Shown: one piece after another, positions 1 through 8,988 of the stretch
Position numbering within the stretch: position 1 is the first letter of the stretch
Layout: every line of letters starts with the position of its first letter
Assembly: GCA_017619935.1 (NCBI GenBank)
Contig: JAFZRJ010000026.1
Span: 46,967 to 110,966, forward strand
Length of the DNA: 64,000 nucleotides
Source: Muribaculaceae bacterium
Lineage (GTDB): Bacteria > Bacteroidota > Bacteroidia > Bacteroidales > Muribaculaceae
Direction of reading: 5' to 3'
Translations under genes and position numbers: made by a program
Notes under the pieces: model-generated
Told to the model about the DNA's origin: nothing
What the model saw: only the letters and a program-made list of their open reading frames with translations
The model's database searches: none

Positions 1-9
1 AGCAAGACT

Positions 10-714
10 ATGGATGAAAAATTAAGAATCCTTCTTTGTGAAGACGATGAGAACCTGGGAACACTCACCCGGGAGTACCTTGAAGACAAGGGTTACAAAG
101 CTGAATTGTTCGCCGACGGAGAAAGCGGATATCGCGCATTCCTCAAGGGCAAGTTCGACATCTGCCTGCTCGACGTGATGATGCCCAAGAAAGACGGCTT
201 CCAACTGGCACAGGAAATCCGCACGGTCAATAGCGACGTGCCTATCATTTTCCTCACAGCCAAGTCGCTGAAAGAAGATATCCTCGAAGGCTTCAAAATT
301 GGTGCCGACGATTACATCACCAAGCCCTTCAGCATGGAAGAACTGGTACTGCGCATTGAGGCCATTCTGCGCCGCGTGAAAGGCAAAAAAGGCAAGGAAG
401 TGACCGTTTATCGCATTGGCAAATTCACTTTCGATACCCAGCGCCAAGTGCTCTTCACCGATGAAAAGACCGACAACCTCACCACTAAAGAGAGCGAGTT
501 GCTGAGTCTGCTGTGTGCACACATGAACGAAATTCTGGAGCGCAACTTCGCTTTGAAGACCATCTGGATTGACGACAACTATTTCAACGCACGCTCAATG
601 GATGTATACATCACCAAGCTGCGCAAGAAACTGAAAGATGATCCCGATATTGAGATCATCAATATCCACGGAAAAGGTTACAAGCTCATCGCTCCCGACC
701 CCGAAGCCAAGTAA
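10..714 (+). CDS. rprY: OmpR-family response regulator, RprY type
   Basis: The 234-residue protein has a receiver domain (about residues 5-120) with the acidic pair E11/D12/D13, the phospho-acceptor D55 in LLDVMMP, a conserved Thr/Lys near LTAK, and then a winged-helix DNA-binding domain (about 135-228) ending in the typical YITKLRKKLKDD and HGKGYKL segments. The whole chain closely matches what I recall of Bacteroides RprY, the partner of the membrane histidine kinase RprX. The kinase gene would be expected just upstream, outside the window; only nine bases precede this start. It acts in the cytoplasm as a transcription factor. It is followed by a strong terminator, so it ends its transcript. 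Confidence 0.9.
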   Translation: MDEKLRILLCEDDENLGTLTREYLEDKGYKAELFADGESGYRAFLKGKFDICLLDVMMPKKDGFQLAQEIRTVNSDVPIIFLTAKSLKEDILEGFKIGADDYITKPFSMEELVLRIEAILRRVKGKKGKEVTVYRIGKFTFDTQRQVLFTDEKTDNLTTKESELLSLLCAHMNEILERNFALKTIWIDDNYFNARSMDVYITKLRKKLKDDPDIEIINIHGKGYKLIAPDPEAK

Positions 715-741
715 ATCCATACCAACATTACTGGTATTCAA

Positions 742-779
742 AAAAACGGTATCTCTTTTGCAGGGAAACCGTTTTTTTT
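742..779 (+). terminator. Rho-independent terminator after rprY
   Basis: A 9-bp stem (AAAAACGGT at 742-750 with ACCGTTTTT at 768-776) runs into a T tract. It ends the rprY transcript and physically overlaps the promoter of the next gene. Confidence 0.8.
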
Positions 780-788
780 GTAATTTTG
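757..788 (+). promoter_or_regulatory. Bacteroidetes promoter for plsC
   Basis: TTTG at 757-760, a 20-nt spacer and TAATTTTG at 781-788 match the major Bacteroidetes sigma signature exactly. The implied start site lies about 30 nt before the plsC ATG. The -33 box lies in the loop of the preceding terminator. Confidence 0.75.
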
Positions 789-827
789 TCGATTGAATGA
801 GAAATATAGCAATCAATCATTTGTTCT

Positions 828-1550
828 ATGAAAGTTATTTTCCGAATATATCAATGGCTTATTGCGGCTCCTATCATGCTGGTTGCCACCATCATCACCG
901 CATTCATCACAATCGTGGGGTGTCTGTTCAATCGTGAATACTGGGGCTACTATCCCGCCAAATGGTGGTCAAGACTGTGGTGTGCCATCCATTTCGTGAG
1001 AATCAAGGTTTATGGGCGGGAGAAAATTGATCGGAGTACTTCATACGTTTTTGTGGCCAATCATCAAGGAGCCTACGACATTTTCTCCATCTATGGATAT
1101 CTGGGCCATCCCTTCAAATGGATGATGCGAAAAGGCCTCACCAACATCCCCCTCGTGGGTACCGCATGCCGGGCAGCAGGACACATTTTGGTAGATACCA
1201 AAAGCACTGGAGGAATACGGCACACCCTTGAGGATGCCGAGCGCAAACTGAGCGACGGAATGTCGCTAGTCATTTTTCCCGAGGGTCGTCGCACCGACAC
1301 GGGCGAAATGGGTCCTTTCAAGCAAGGCGCTTTCAAGCTTGCACTTGAGTTCAACTTGCCCGTTGTGCCCATCACCATCAACGGCAGCTACCGAGTAATG
1401 CCACGCTCCACCGTGAATGTTACTCCCGGCACCATCTCACTCACCTTTCACTCTCCTATTGAGCCTGAGAGCGACGGCCACAACCTTGATAAGGTCATGA
1501 AGGAAGCTCGCGCCGCTATTGAAAGTGCATTGGAGCCCAACTCACACTAA
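828..1550 (+). CDS. plsC: 1-acyl-sn-glycerol-3-phosphate acyltransferase (PlsC family)
   Basis: This 240-residue enzyme should transfer an acyl chain to lysophosphatidic acid, giving phosphatidic acid for phospholipid synthesis at the inner membrane. It has an N-terminal hydrophobic segment (about 10-32), the catalytic NH-x4-D motif (N78 H79 to D84), and the substrate-binding FPEGRR motif near residue 150, followed by a late V-P-I region typical of the LPLAT fold. The length is usual for the family. It has its own promoter overlapping the rprY terminator and appears monocistronic. A different acyl acceptor, such as an ornithine- or glycine-lipid precursor, cannot be excluded from the motifs alone. 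Confidence 0.88.
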   Translation: MKVIFRIYQWLIAAPIMLVATIITAFITIVGCLFNREYWGYYPAKWWSRLWCAIHFVRIKVYGREKIDRSTSYVFVANHQGAYDIFSIYGYLGHPFKWMMRKGLTNIPLVGTACRAAGHILVDTKSTGGIRHTLEDAERKLSDGMSLVIFPEGRRTDTGEMGPFKQGAFKLALEFNLPVVPITINGSYRVMPRSTVNVTPGTISLTFHSPIEPESDGHNLDKVMKEARAAIESALEPNSH

Positions 1551-1616
1551 CCCAAACCCATTCCAACAAACCGACGCCGATTCAATCGGCGACGCAGCCA
1601 CTTTTATACCCACGGC

Positions 1617-1655
1617 TGGGCATTAATTCCGCCCATCGTCAAGTCCTTTTTTTGT
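1617..1655 (+). terminator. Probable terminator after plsC, within a 277-bp non-coding gap
   Basis: The gap 1551-1827 has no gene. It contains a small GCCGATT/AATCGGC palindrome (1576-1590), then a TGGGC...GCCCA hairpin (1617-1635) followed by a run of seven T at about 1648-1654, which together look like a loose terminator. The rest of the gap is AT-rich leader DNA. Confidence 0.45.
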
Positions 1656-1682
1656 GGGTTTCACTTAATTTAACGTAGTTGT

Positions 1683-1715
1683 TTTGGAATTAACAATGAT
1701 TTTTCAGTAATTTTA
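1683..1715 (+). promoter_or_regulatory. Possible promoter for the propeller/amidase pair
   Basis: TTTG at 1683-1686, a 21-nt spacer and TAATTTTA at 1708-1715 fit the Bacteroidetes consensus except for the last base. This would leave a leader of about 105 nt before the start at 1828. Confidence 0.45.
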
Positions 1716-1827
1716 CAACTTGAATGACAAACCGATGATTTCGTTGATTTTTACTCCAACAAATCGTTGTTCACTCATTGACATTTACTGAAATCCAATA
1801 ATTGTTTAATCAAAAACCAAAACAACT

Positions 1828-2736
1828 ATGAGAAATGTACTACTCGCGCTGACTGTAGGCATAGCTTTTAGTGGAATGGCCCAAATTCTCAACGTTAGCT
1901 CCATCGAAAAAGTTAACGTACCCGAGAATCGCGACAATGTGGTGGCTGCCATCAGTCCTGCAGGAGATTACCTGCTGCTGACTTCCAGCTCCAACAAAGG
2001 CCTCACCAAGTTTGACCTCAACACTCAGCAAAGCACGGCCGTCACCGATGTTCCGGGAGCCGGCTTCGATGTAATGATCAGCGATGATGGGCAAAGCATC
2101 GTTTATCGCGAAAACTCATTTACTGCCAACCACTTGCGAATGGTGGCTTTGCAAAGCAAAAACTTGCGAACTGGAGCGACCACCATGCTGGTGGAACCCA
2201 CTCGTGATCTTGAGGGTGTCGCCATTCAGAATGCCACTGCCGTCGCCATCGATGGCGGTCGAATGAAAGCCCACGCCTTGAATGGAGCCAGTGCCTCGGT
2301 CCAGAGGCCCGTACTCTCCATCAAGAATCGCCAGCTGATGATTACGGAAAACGGCGACACTCGCGTTTTCTCGCCGATGGGCACCGACCACAGCTATCTA
2401 TGGGCATCGGTATCCCCCGACGGATCCAAGGTCGTTTACTTCATTGCCGGCAACGGCACATGGGTGTGCGACATCAACGGGCAAAACAGCAAACGGCTGG
2501 GCATCCTTCGTGCCCCGCAATGGCTTGGCAACGACGTCATCGTTGGCATGTTTGATGAGGATGACGGCGAATTTATCTATGCATCAAAGATTATCGCAAG
2601 CGACCTCAACGGCAACCAGCAAGAGCTCACCGGCGGCAATGTTGTGGCCATGTACCCCCACGTTGATGCGTCAGGAAGTAAAATCGCTTTCTCCACCCCC
2701 GCTGGAGAAGCCTATATTATTAACGTCACAAAATGA
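1828..2736 (+). CDS. Secreted TolB/WD40-like beta-propeller protein
   Basis: This 302-residue protein starts with a short signal peptide ending near GMAQ. The rest is all-beta in appearance, with repeated units of the form I-S-P-x-G-D-Y-L and V-S-P-D-G-S-K-V-V-Y, the hallmark of PD40/TolB-like propeller blades. No catalytic motif is visible, so a binding or scaffolding role in the periplasm or at the surface is the most that can be inferred. Its stop codon overlaps an ATG in the next frame (ATGA at 2733-2736), so it is probably translated together with the downstream amidase and may work with it. Confidence 0.72.
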   Translation: MRNVLLALTVGIAFSGMAQILNVSSIEKVNVPENRDNVVAAISPAGDYLLLTSSSNKGLTKFDLNTQQSTAVTDVPGAGFDVMISDDGQSIVYRENSFTANHLRMVALQSKNLRTGATTMLVEPTRDLEGVAIQNATAVAIDGGRMKAHALNGASASVQRPVLSIKNRQLMITENGDTRVFSPMGTDHSYLWASVSPDGSKVVYFIAGNGTWVCDINGQNSKRLGILRAPQWLGNDVIVGMFDEDDGEFIYASKIIASDLNGNQQELTGGNVVAMYPHVDASGSKIAFSTPAGEAYIINVTK

Positions 2737-2744
2737 TTACAGCT

Positions 2745-5093
2745 ATGAAAAAGATATTATTGCTTGCCGCAGCTGCAATCATTGCAGCTAGCACCATGGT
2801 GGCTCAGACACCCGACCAACTGCGTGTATATCTGAACCCGGGTCATGGCTCTTGGGGTCCCAACGACCGACCGATGCCTACAATCCCCTATCCTAACCTT
2901 GCCTCAACTGGACGTCCCGACACTTGCGGCTTCTATGAGAGCAACACCAACCTGTGGAAAGTTCTCCGCATGGGTGAAGTGCTGGAACGCATGGGTGTAA
3001 GCCACAGCAACATTATGTACTCCCGTGTGAAAAATGGCCCATACCCCTACGTGAGTGGAGCTACCGATGAGGAGCTTTATAACCGAAACTTGACCGAAAT
3101 CGCACGTGAGGTGGACGCCAACAATATGGATATCTTTGTTTCTGTCCACTCAAATGCCGCCGACGAAGGCACCACAACTAATTACCCGCTATATCTCTAT
3201 CGAGGCCAAGACTATAATGCAAATGGTTACGAGCACAACGAGGGCAGTTATGAAATGTGTGATGCCAATTGGGGACCGCATTTCATGGATGAACTTGATC
3301 CGCAGAATTATTACACTCGCACCAAAAAGAACATTCGAGGAGACTGGAACTTTTACGGGAAAACTTATCAGACCACGACCAGCAAAGGTACATTCACCGG
3401 TTATCTGGGTGTTCTGCGCCACGGCACACCAGGCTTCTTGGTGGAAGGTTATTTCCACACCTATCAGCCTGCCCGTCACCGTGCACTAAATCCTGATTAC
3501 TGTTACCAAGAGGGAACCAGATTAGCACGCGGACTCTGCGATTACTTCAATCTCACCCCTGAGCCCACTGGCTACATCATGGGCACCATCAAGGACAAGA
3601 ATCTGCGCATCAACAATCCTCTTTATACTTATGCCAGCGGAACTGATGACCAGTGGATGCCACTTAATGGTGCTACGGTGCGCCTGCTCAAAGACGGACA
3701 AGTGGTTGACACCTATATCGTCGATAACAATTATAACGGACTCTTCGTGTTCGAGAATTTGGAACCCGGCGATTATACGCTCGATGCCAGTTGTGAGGGA
3801 TATGATGATTTGGATGAAGAATATAAAGGTGCCATTCATGTAAATGCTAACGAAACTGTTTATCCCAAGCTCTACTTGACCACTATAGGTTATTTGAAAC
3901 CTGAAACTTTCTTCAAAAACTATCCTGACCCCGACCAACCCACTGGATTGGAAATGCCTGATTCGTTCGAATTTACAGTCCAAAACGATGTGTCTATGCA
4001 GATGCAAGGCACCGTAAAACGTGCCGTCGTTCGCGGAGACTCCACTTATGTGCTCACCAATAGTGGAATGAACGCCTACATTTATATCGTTGATAATGCT
4101 ACCCAACAAATCGTGGGCCAGGTTCCCACCGGTGGGTTGCACGTTGACACGAATAATCTGGGCTTCTACTCGCCACTCAACGACATCACCTTCACAGCCG
4201 ACGGCAAACTTGTGGGTGTGAACAGTGTTCGTTGCCAGTCACAAGACCGCTTTGTTGATGATGGCTACAAGCGTGGTATGCTCTATTATTACAAATGGAA
4301 TCATTTGGACGAGGACCCCGTCATTTGGATTCAGACCGACAATTCAGCTTCTCTCTACCGTGGCGACATGGGTCAGTCTTTTGTCGTTTCCGGTAATTCA
4401 AGCAACTGTACCATTGCTACTACAGGCGTACACAGCACTAACGGCAGCATACGCGTTCTGGTGCAAAAATTCTATGACGGAGCTGTTGTTAACACCTATT
4501 ACACCGAGCGCAGCAACAGCGCAACTCACCCGTTCAGCAAGTCATTGGCTGGCAACAAATACCGTCTGACACTTTCAGCGACCGACGACACTCATCTGGG
4601 AGGTGACGGCTTGATTGTCAACGGCAACAACTTTGTGTTGGATGGTGAATTAATTGCTCCGCATGAATTTACGCTTGCGGCTTCTACCAGCAACAGCGAA
4701 GATATCGGTGACATCAGTAATGAGTTGGTCGATGTCGCATCGGTGGGTGTGTCGTTCTTCAGATATCTTGACCATGCCATGATGGTGGTTCCCACCGTGG
4801 CCGACAATGCCATTACCGGCGTCAAGGTGCTGGATGTGACCGACGGATTCAACAATGCAACCGAAATCACCACATTAGGTTCGACTCTGGCACAAGGCAT
4901 TAATATGGAAGACGCATATGTCGGAACTGGTGCTCAAGTGAACGGTGCAGATGTTGATTTGTACTTGTTTGTCAACAACGAAATGATTAAGTTCACCAAA
5001 GGCAACGCCCTTAAAACTGGCGATATTACTGGCGAAGGTGTGGTGGATGTTGCAGACGTGAACGCCATTATCAACATCATTCTCAACGATTGA
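2745..5093 (+). CDS. Secreted N-acetylmuramoyl-L-alanine amidase (Amidase_3) with dockerin-like tail
   Basis: After a signal peptide (MKKILLLAAAAIIAAS...) comes a zinc amidase domain: NPGHG near residue 32 supplies the first His ligand, a Glu in FYESN the second, VSVHSNAA near 135 the third, and the Glu in LVEGYFH is the likely catalytic residue. This fold cleaves the amide between MurNAc and the stem peptide. A carboxypeptidase-regulatory-like beta domain follows (about 275-385), then about 350 residues I do not recognise, and a single dockerin half-repeat at the C-terminus (GDITGEGVVDVADVNAI). I chose the ATG at 2745 because it gives a normal signal peptide; an ATG at 2733 overlapping the upstream stop is also possible. 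It may turn over its own wall or attack that of other bacteria. Confidence 0.8.
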   Translation: MKKILLLAAAAIIAASTMVAQTPDQLRVYLNPGHGSWGPNDRPMPTIPYPNLASTGRPDTCGFYESNTNLWKVLRMGEVLERMGVSHSNIMYSRVKNGPYPYVSGATDEELYNRNLTEIAREVDANNMDIFVSVHSNAADEGTTTNYPLYLYRGQDYNANGYEHNEGSYEMCDANWGPHFMDELDPQNYYTRTKKNIRGDWNFYGKTYQTTTSKGTFTGYLGVLRHGTPGFLVEGYFHTYQPARHRALNPDYCYQEGTRLARGLCDYFNLTPEPTGYIMGTIKDKNLRINNPLYTYASGTDDQWMPLNGATVRLLKDGQVVDTYIVDNNYNGLFVFENLEPGDYTLDASCEGYDDLDEEYKGAIHVNANETVYPKLYLTTIGYLKPETFFKNYPDPDQPTGLEMPDSFEFTVQNDVSMQMQGTVKRAVVRGDSTYVLTNSGMNAYIYIVDNATQQIVGQVPTGGLHVDTNNLGFYSPLNDITFTADGKLVGVNSVRCQSQDRFVDDGYKRGMLYYYKWNHLDEDPVIWIQTDNSASLYRGDMGQSFVVSGNSSNCTIATTGVHSTNGSIRVLVQKFYDGAVVNTYYTERSNSATHPFSKSLAGNKYRLTLSATDDTHLGGDGLIVNGNNFVLDGELIAPHEFTLAASTSNSEDIGDISNELVDVASVGVSFFRYLDHAMMVVPTVADNAITGVKVLDVTDGFNNATEITTLGSTLAQGINMEDAYVGTGAQVNGADVDLYLFVNNEMIKFTKGNALKTGDITGEGVVDVADVNAIINIILND

Positions 5094-5130
5094 TATTGCC
5101 GTTCCACCAAACAAACATTGATTATTATGG

Positions 5131-5166
5131 AAAATGGCTTGCGGTTTTGCTGCAAGCCATTTTTCT
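5131..5166 (+). terminator. Strong Rho-independent terminator after the amidase
   Basis: A perfect 12-bp stem (5131-5142 with 5152-5163) with a 9-nt loop is followed by a T tract. The end of the tract merges with the -33 box of the next promoter. Confidence 0.85.
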
Positions 5167-5198
5167 TTTGCATGATTGCATATATTTCTGTAATTTTG
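5167..5198 (+). promoter_or_regulatory. Bacteroidetes promoter for the Crp/Fnr operon
   Basis: TTTG at 5167-5170, a 20-nt spacer and TAATTTTG at 5191-5198 are a perfect consensus match, about 26 nt upstream of the likely transcript-to-ATG distance for the gene at 5231. Confidence 0.78.
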
Positions 5199-5230
5199 CA
5201 GATTGTAATTGAATAACGCCTGAACGCGAC

Positions 5231-5932
5231 ATGCTAAAAAAGAGTACTATTGAAGAGGTCATCAGTAAGGACATGGCGGCAATTTGGTCGGCACTCAACA
5301 AGGATGAGAAGCACCAGATTACCGACAACTTCATGATACACAACTTCAAGAAGAATCAAATCATCTATGCCGAAAAAGATGAGCCACAATACCTTTGGAC
5401 GCTGTTGAAAGGTAAAGTGAAACTATTCAAAGACGGCATTGGAGGGCGACAGCAGATTCTGCGTCTGTACAGGCCCATTCAGTATTTTGGCTACAGGGCT
5501 TACTTCGCCGGAGAGCCCTACGTCTCGTCGGCGGCCGCTTTTGAACCATCCACCCTCGGAGCCATTCCTCTGGAACTGGTGAAAAAGCTCATCAACGACA
5601 ATCGTCAATTGGCATGGTTCTTTATTCGGGAACTCTCGAAGAATCTGGGAGGCAGCGACACCAAAATTGTCACCCTCACGCAGAAGCACATCCGAGGCCG
5701 ACTGGCTGAGGCGCTCATCCTCATGCGCGACAATTACGGCTATGAAGACGATGGCGAAACGCTCAAAATTTACATGGCTCGTGAAGATTTGGCGAGCCTG
5801 TCAAACATGACCACAAGTAATGCCATTCGCACGCTGTCGGCCTTCGCACAGGAGAGAATCATCACCGTTGATGGACGGCGCATCAAAATCATCAATGAAC
5901 ACATGTTGCGCAATATCAGCAAATTCGGATAA
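5231..5932 (+). CDS. Crp/Fnr-family transcription regulator
   Basis: The 233-residue protein has a cyclic-nucleotide-binding-like beta barrel (about residues 30-125) and a C-terminal winged helix (about 150-225) with the segment AREDLASLSNMTTSNAIRTL, the expected recognition helix. No Fnr-type cysteine cluster is present at the N-terminus and the cAMP-contact residues are not clearly conserved, so the ligand is unknown. It is the first gene of a likely operon: a DUF4924 gene starts 5 nt after its stop and rmlD follows with overlap. A sensory role in metabolism or oxidative stress is usual for this group, but nothing here fixes the signal. Confidence 0.85.
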   Translation: MLKKSTIEEVISKDMAAIWSALNKDEKHQITDNFMIHNFKKNQIIYAEKDEPQYLWTLLKGKVKLFKDGIGGRQQILRLYRPIQYFGYRAYFAGEPYVSSAAAFEPSTLGAIPLELVKKLINDNRQLAWFFIRELSKNLGGSDTKIVTLTQKHIRGRLAEALILMRDNYGYEDDGETLKIYMAREDLASLSNMTTSNAIRTLSAFAQERIITVDGRRIKIINEHMLRNISKFG

Positions 5933-5937
5933 GACTC

Positions 5938-6486
5938 ATGATTATAGCTCAACAAAAACGGCACGAAAACATTGCGGAGTATCTCTTGTACATGTGGCAG
6001 GTGGAAGACATGATTCGCGCTTGCCATCTCGACATTGCCACCATTGAGCAAAACATCATCTCCCGTTACGACCTAAATGAGGAGCAACGGGTAGAGGTGC
6101 GTGACTGGTGGGAGTCGCTGGTCATGATGATGAAAGCCGAAGGTGTGAAAGAAAAAGGGCACCTGCAAATCAACAAGAATGTGCTCATACGGCTCACCGA
6201 CTTGCACCTGCAACTTCTTCACGACACTAAGCGCCCTGAATATGGAGCCGAGTTTTACCGCACTTTACCCTATATTGTTGAACTGAGGGCAAAATCGCCA
6301 CAAGACCAGCAAGCAGGAGAGCTGGAAACATGCTTCAATGCGCTTTATGGCGTGCTGATGCTTAAGTTGCAAGGACGAGAAATTGGCAAAGACACGCAAG
6401 TGGCAATCGCTCAAATCTCACATTTTATAGGTCTGCTGGCAGCCTATTTCAAAAAAGACGAAGAAGGACAACTCCTTGAAGAATGA
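5938..6486 (+). CDS. DUF4924 family protein
   Basis: This 182-residue, probably cytoplasmic and mostly helical protein matches a family restricted to Bacteroidetes and known as DUF4924 from its N-terminal pattern (IIAQQKRHENIAEYLLYMWQ). No catalytic motif or signal peptide is visible. It begins 5 nt after the Crp/Fnr gene and its stop overlaps the ATG of rmlD (ATGA at 6483-6486), so all three are likely co-translated. Its function is unknown. Confidence 0.75.
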   Translation: MIIAQQKRHENIAEYLLYMWQVEDMIRACHLDIATIEQNIISRYDLNEEQRVEVRDWWESLVMMMKAEGVKEKGHLQINKNVLIRLTDLHLQLLHDTKRPEYGAEFYRTLPYIVELRAKSPQDQQAGELETCFNALYGVLMLKLQGREIGKDTQVAIAQISHFIGLLAAYFKKDEEGQLLEE

Positions 6487-7361
6487 ACGACGTTAAACAA
6501 ATACTGATTACCGGGGCAAACGGCCAACTAGGGAAAGAGCTCTTAGACTTGTTCTCACAACACCCCAACATGGAAGTGCTGCCCACCGATGTTGACACGC
6601 TCGACATCACCAGCGATGCTGCAGTGAACGCTTTCTTCAACGCTCACCACATCGACTGCGTGGTCAACTGCGCCGCATTCACAGCCGTGGACGGAGCCGA
6701 AAGCCAGCAAGATTTGTGCCGGCTCATCAATGTGGACGGTCCCCGCGTGCTGGCCACAGCCGCACGTGACCATGGAGCACGAATGATTCACATCTCCACC
6801 GATTACGTTTATAACGGTGACGCTTGCACTCCCTATCAAGAAGACGCCCTCACCGACCCACAAAGCGTGTATGGCGTCACGAAACTCGAAGGCGAGCGAC
6901 AAGTTCTGGACACCTTGGGCGAAAACGCCATTATCTTGCGTACGGCTTGGCTCTATTCCCCGCATGGGAAAAACTTTGTCAAAACCATGTTGGACTTGGG
7001 TCACACGCGTCAACAACTGACAGTGGTATTTGACCAAATCGGTTCTCCCACCTACGCCCGCGACTTAGCGTCGGCCATTATCACCATCACTGAGACCCAA
7101 GAATGGAAACACGGCATCTACCATTACAGTAACGAGGGGGCCATCTCGTGGTATGATTTCACCAAGGCCATTCATCGTATCGCGGGCATCACCGGCTGCC
7201 GTGTGCTGCCATGCCGCAGTGCCGACTACCCCACTCCTGCTCATCGGCCCAGCTACAGCGTACTCGACAAAACAAAAATCAAGAAAACATATAACATTGA
7301 AATTCCCTATTGGGAGGATAGCTTGCATCACTGCATCAAGCGAATAATGAACAAGCATTAG
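6483..7361 (+). CDS. rmlD: dTDP-4-dehydrorhamnose reductase
   Basis: A 292-residue short-chain reductase with the N-terminal dinucleotide motif ITGANGQLGKEL, the D-V-V-N-C-A-A-[FY]-T segment of RmlD, and the catalytic Tyr-x3-Lys in VYGVTKLEGE. It catalyses the last step of dTDP-L-rhamnose synthesis using NAD(P)H. The other three rml genes are not in this window, which is common for Bacteroidales where rmlD is detached. It overlaps the DUF4924 gene by 4 nt and lies 13 nt before prfC. Confidence 0.88.
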   Translation: MNDVKQILITGANGQLGKELLDLFSQHPNMEVLPTDVDTLDITSDAAVNAFFNAHHIDCVVNCAAFTAVDGAESQQDLCRLINVDGPRVLATAARDHGARMIHISTDYVYNGDACTPYQEDALTDPQSVYGVTKLEGERQVLDTLGENAIILRTAWLYSPHGKNFVKTMLDLGHTRQQLTVVFDQIGSPTYARDLASAIITITETQEWKHGIYHYSNEGAISWYDFTKAIHRIAGITGCRVLPCRSADYPTPAHRPSYSVLDKTKIKKTYNIEIPYWEDSLHHCIKRIMNKH

Positions 7362-7374
7362 ACACACTTTATAG

Positions 7375-8952
7375 ATGAGTAACACAAACGAAATATCGCG
7401 GCGACGCACATTCGCCATCATCTCACACCCCGACGCTGGAAAAACCACGCTGACCGAAAAACTCCTGTTGTTCGGCGGCGCAATTCATGTGGCCGGCGCC
7501 GTGAAAAGCAACAAAATCAAGAAGACAGCCACCAGCGACTGGATGGAAATAGAGAAGCAACGCGGCATCTCGGTGGCTACATCGGTCATGGGTTTCAATT
7601 ACGGAGACTATAAAATCAACATCCTCGACACCCCCGGCCACCAAGACTTTGCCGAAGACACTTATCGCACACTGACAGCCGTGGACAGTGTCATCATCGT
7701 GGTGGACGTGGCAAAGGGTGTGGAAACACAGACGCGTAAACTCATGGAAGTGTGTCGTATGCGCAACACTCCGGTCATCATTTTTGTCAACAAGCTCGAC
7801 CGCGAGGGACGTGACCCGTTTGACATTCTTGACGAGTTGGAGCAAGAACTGCAAATCAGTGTGAGACCTTTAAGTTGGCCCATCAACATCGGTGCCAAAT
7901 TCAAAGGTGTCTATAATATCTATGAACACACGCTCAACCTGTTCAAGCCCGACAAACAACATGTCACCGACCGTGTGGAAATCAACGACATCAATGATCC
8001 TGCCATCGACAGTTCGGTGGGTGAAGACGATGCCGCACAATTGCGCGCCGACATTGAACTGATTGACGGAGTTTATCCCGATTTTGAGGTCCAAGACTAT
8101 CTCGATGCTCAAGTGGCGCCTGTATTCTTTGGCTCGGCACTGAACACCTTCGGCGTGAAAGAGTTGCTCGACTGCTTCGTGCGCATCGCCCCGTCACCCC
8201 GCCCTGTTCAAGCCGTGGAACGTGTGGTGAATCCCGAAGAAGAGAAGTTTACGGGGTTCGTTTTCAAGATTCATGCCAACATGGACCCCAATCACCGCAG
8301 CTGCATTGCCTTCGTGAAAGTGTGCAGCGGCGTCTTCCGTCGTAATGAAAACTACAAGCATGTGCGTAGCGGCAAGAGTTACCGTTTCTCGGCGCCAACG
8401 GCATTCATGGCTCAAAAGAAGGAAATCATCGACGAGGTATATCCTGGCGATATCGTTGGTCTGCCCGACAACGGCATTTTCAAGATTGGCGACACCGTCA
8501 CCGAAGGCGAAGACTTGCATTTCAAAGGACTGCCCAGCTTCTCGCCCGAAATGTTCAAGTATATCGAGAACAGCGACCCTATGAAGACCAAACAGCTCAA
8601 CAAGGGCATTGAGCAACTCATGGACGAGGGCGTGGCCCAGCTGTTCACCAACCAGTTTAACGGCCGTAAAATCATCGGTACCGTCGGCCAACTGCAGTTT
8701 GAGGTCATCCAGTACCGATTGCTTCATGAGTATGGCGCTCAATGCCGATGGGAACCCATCCACCTCTACAAGGCCTGCTGGATTGAGAGCGATGACGACG
8801 AAGCGCTGGAAGCCTTCAAAAAACGCAAGCATCAGTTCATGGCGCTTGACCGGGAAGGCCGCGACGTTTTCTTAGCCGATTCGAGCTATGTGCTGTCGAT
8901 GGCGCAACAAGATTTCCCAAAAATCAAATTCCATTTCACCAGCGAGTTTTAG
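7375..8952 (+). CDS. prfC: Peptide chain release factor 3
   Basis: This 525-residue translational GTPase recycles RF1 and RF2 from the ribosome after peptide release. The G domain shows G1 SHPDAGKTT near residue 17, G2 around RGISVATS, G3 DTPGHQDF and G4 NKLDREGRD. Domains II and III follow, with a family-typical [14 protein letters not shown] segment near residue 300 and the [18 protein letters not shown] region. Length and order are normal. It probably belongs to the operon beginning at the Crp/Fnr gene. Confidence 0.95.
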   Translation: MSNTNEISRRRTFAIISHPDAGKTTLTEKLLLFGGAIHVAGAVKSNKIKKTATSDWMEIEKQRGISVATSVMGFNYGDYKINILDTPGHQDFAEDTYRTLTAVDSVIIVVDVAKGVETQTRKLMEVCRMRNTPVIIFVNKLDREGRDPFDILDELEQELQISVRPLSWPINIGAKFKGVYNIYEHTLNLFKPDKQHVTDRVEINDINDPAIDSSVGEDDAAQLRADIELIDGVYPDFEVQDYLDAQVAPVFFGSALNTFGVKELLDCFVRIAPSPRPVQAVERVVNPEEEKFTGFVFKIHANMDPNHRSCIAFVKVCSGVFRRNENYKHVRSGKSYRFSAPTAFMAQKKEIIDEVYPGDIVGLPDNGIFKIGDTVTEGEDLHFKGLPSFSPEMFKYIENSDPMKTKQLNKGIEQLMDEGVAQLFTNQFNGRKIIGTVGQLQFEVIQYRLLHEYGAQCRWEPIHLYKACWIESDDDEALEAFKKRKHQFMALDREGRDVFLADSSYVLSMAQQDFPKIKFHFTSEF

Positions 8953-8988
8953 TTACATTGTATCCATATATCAAAACAAAACAACAGC

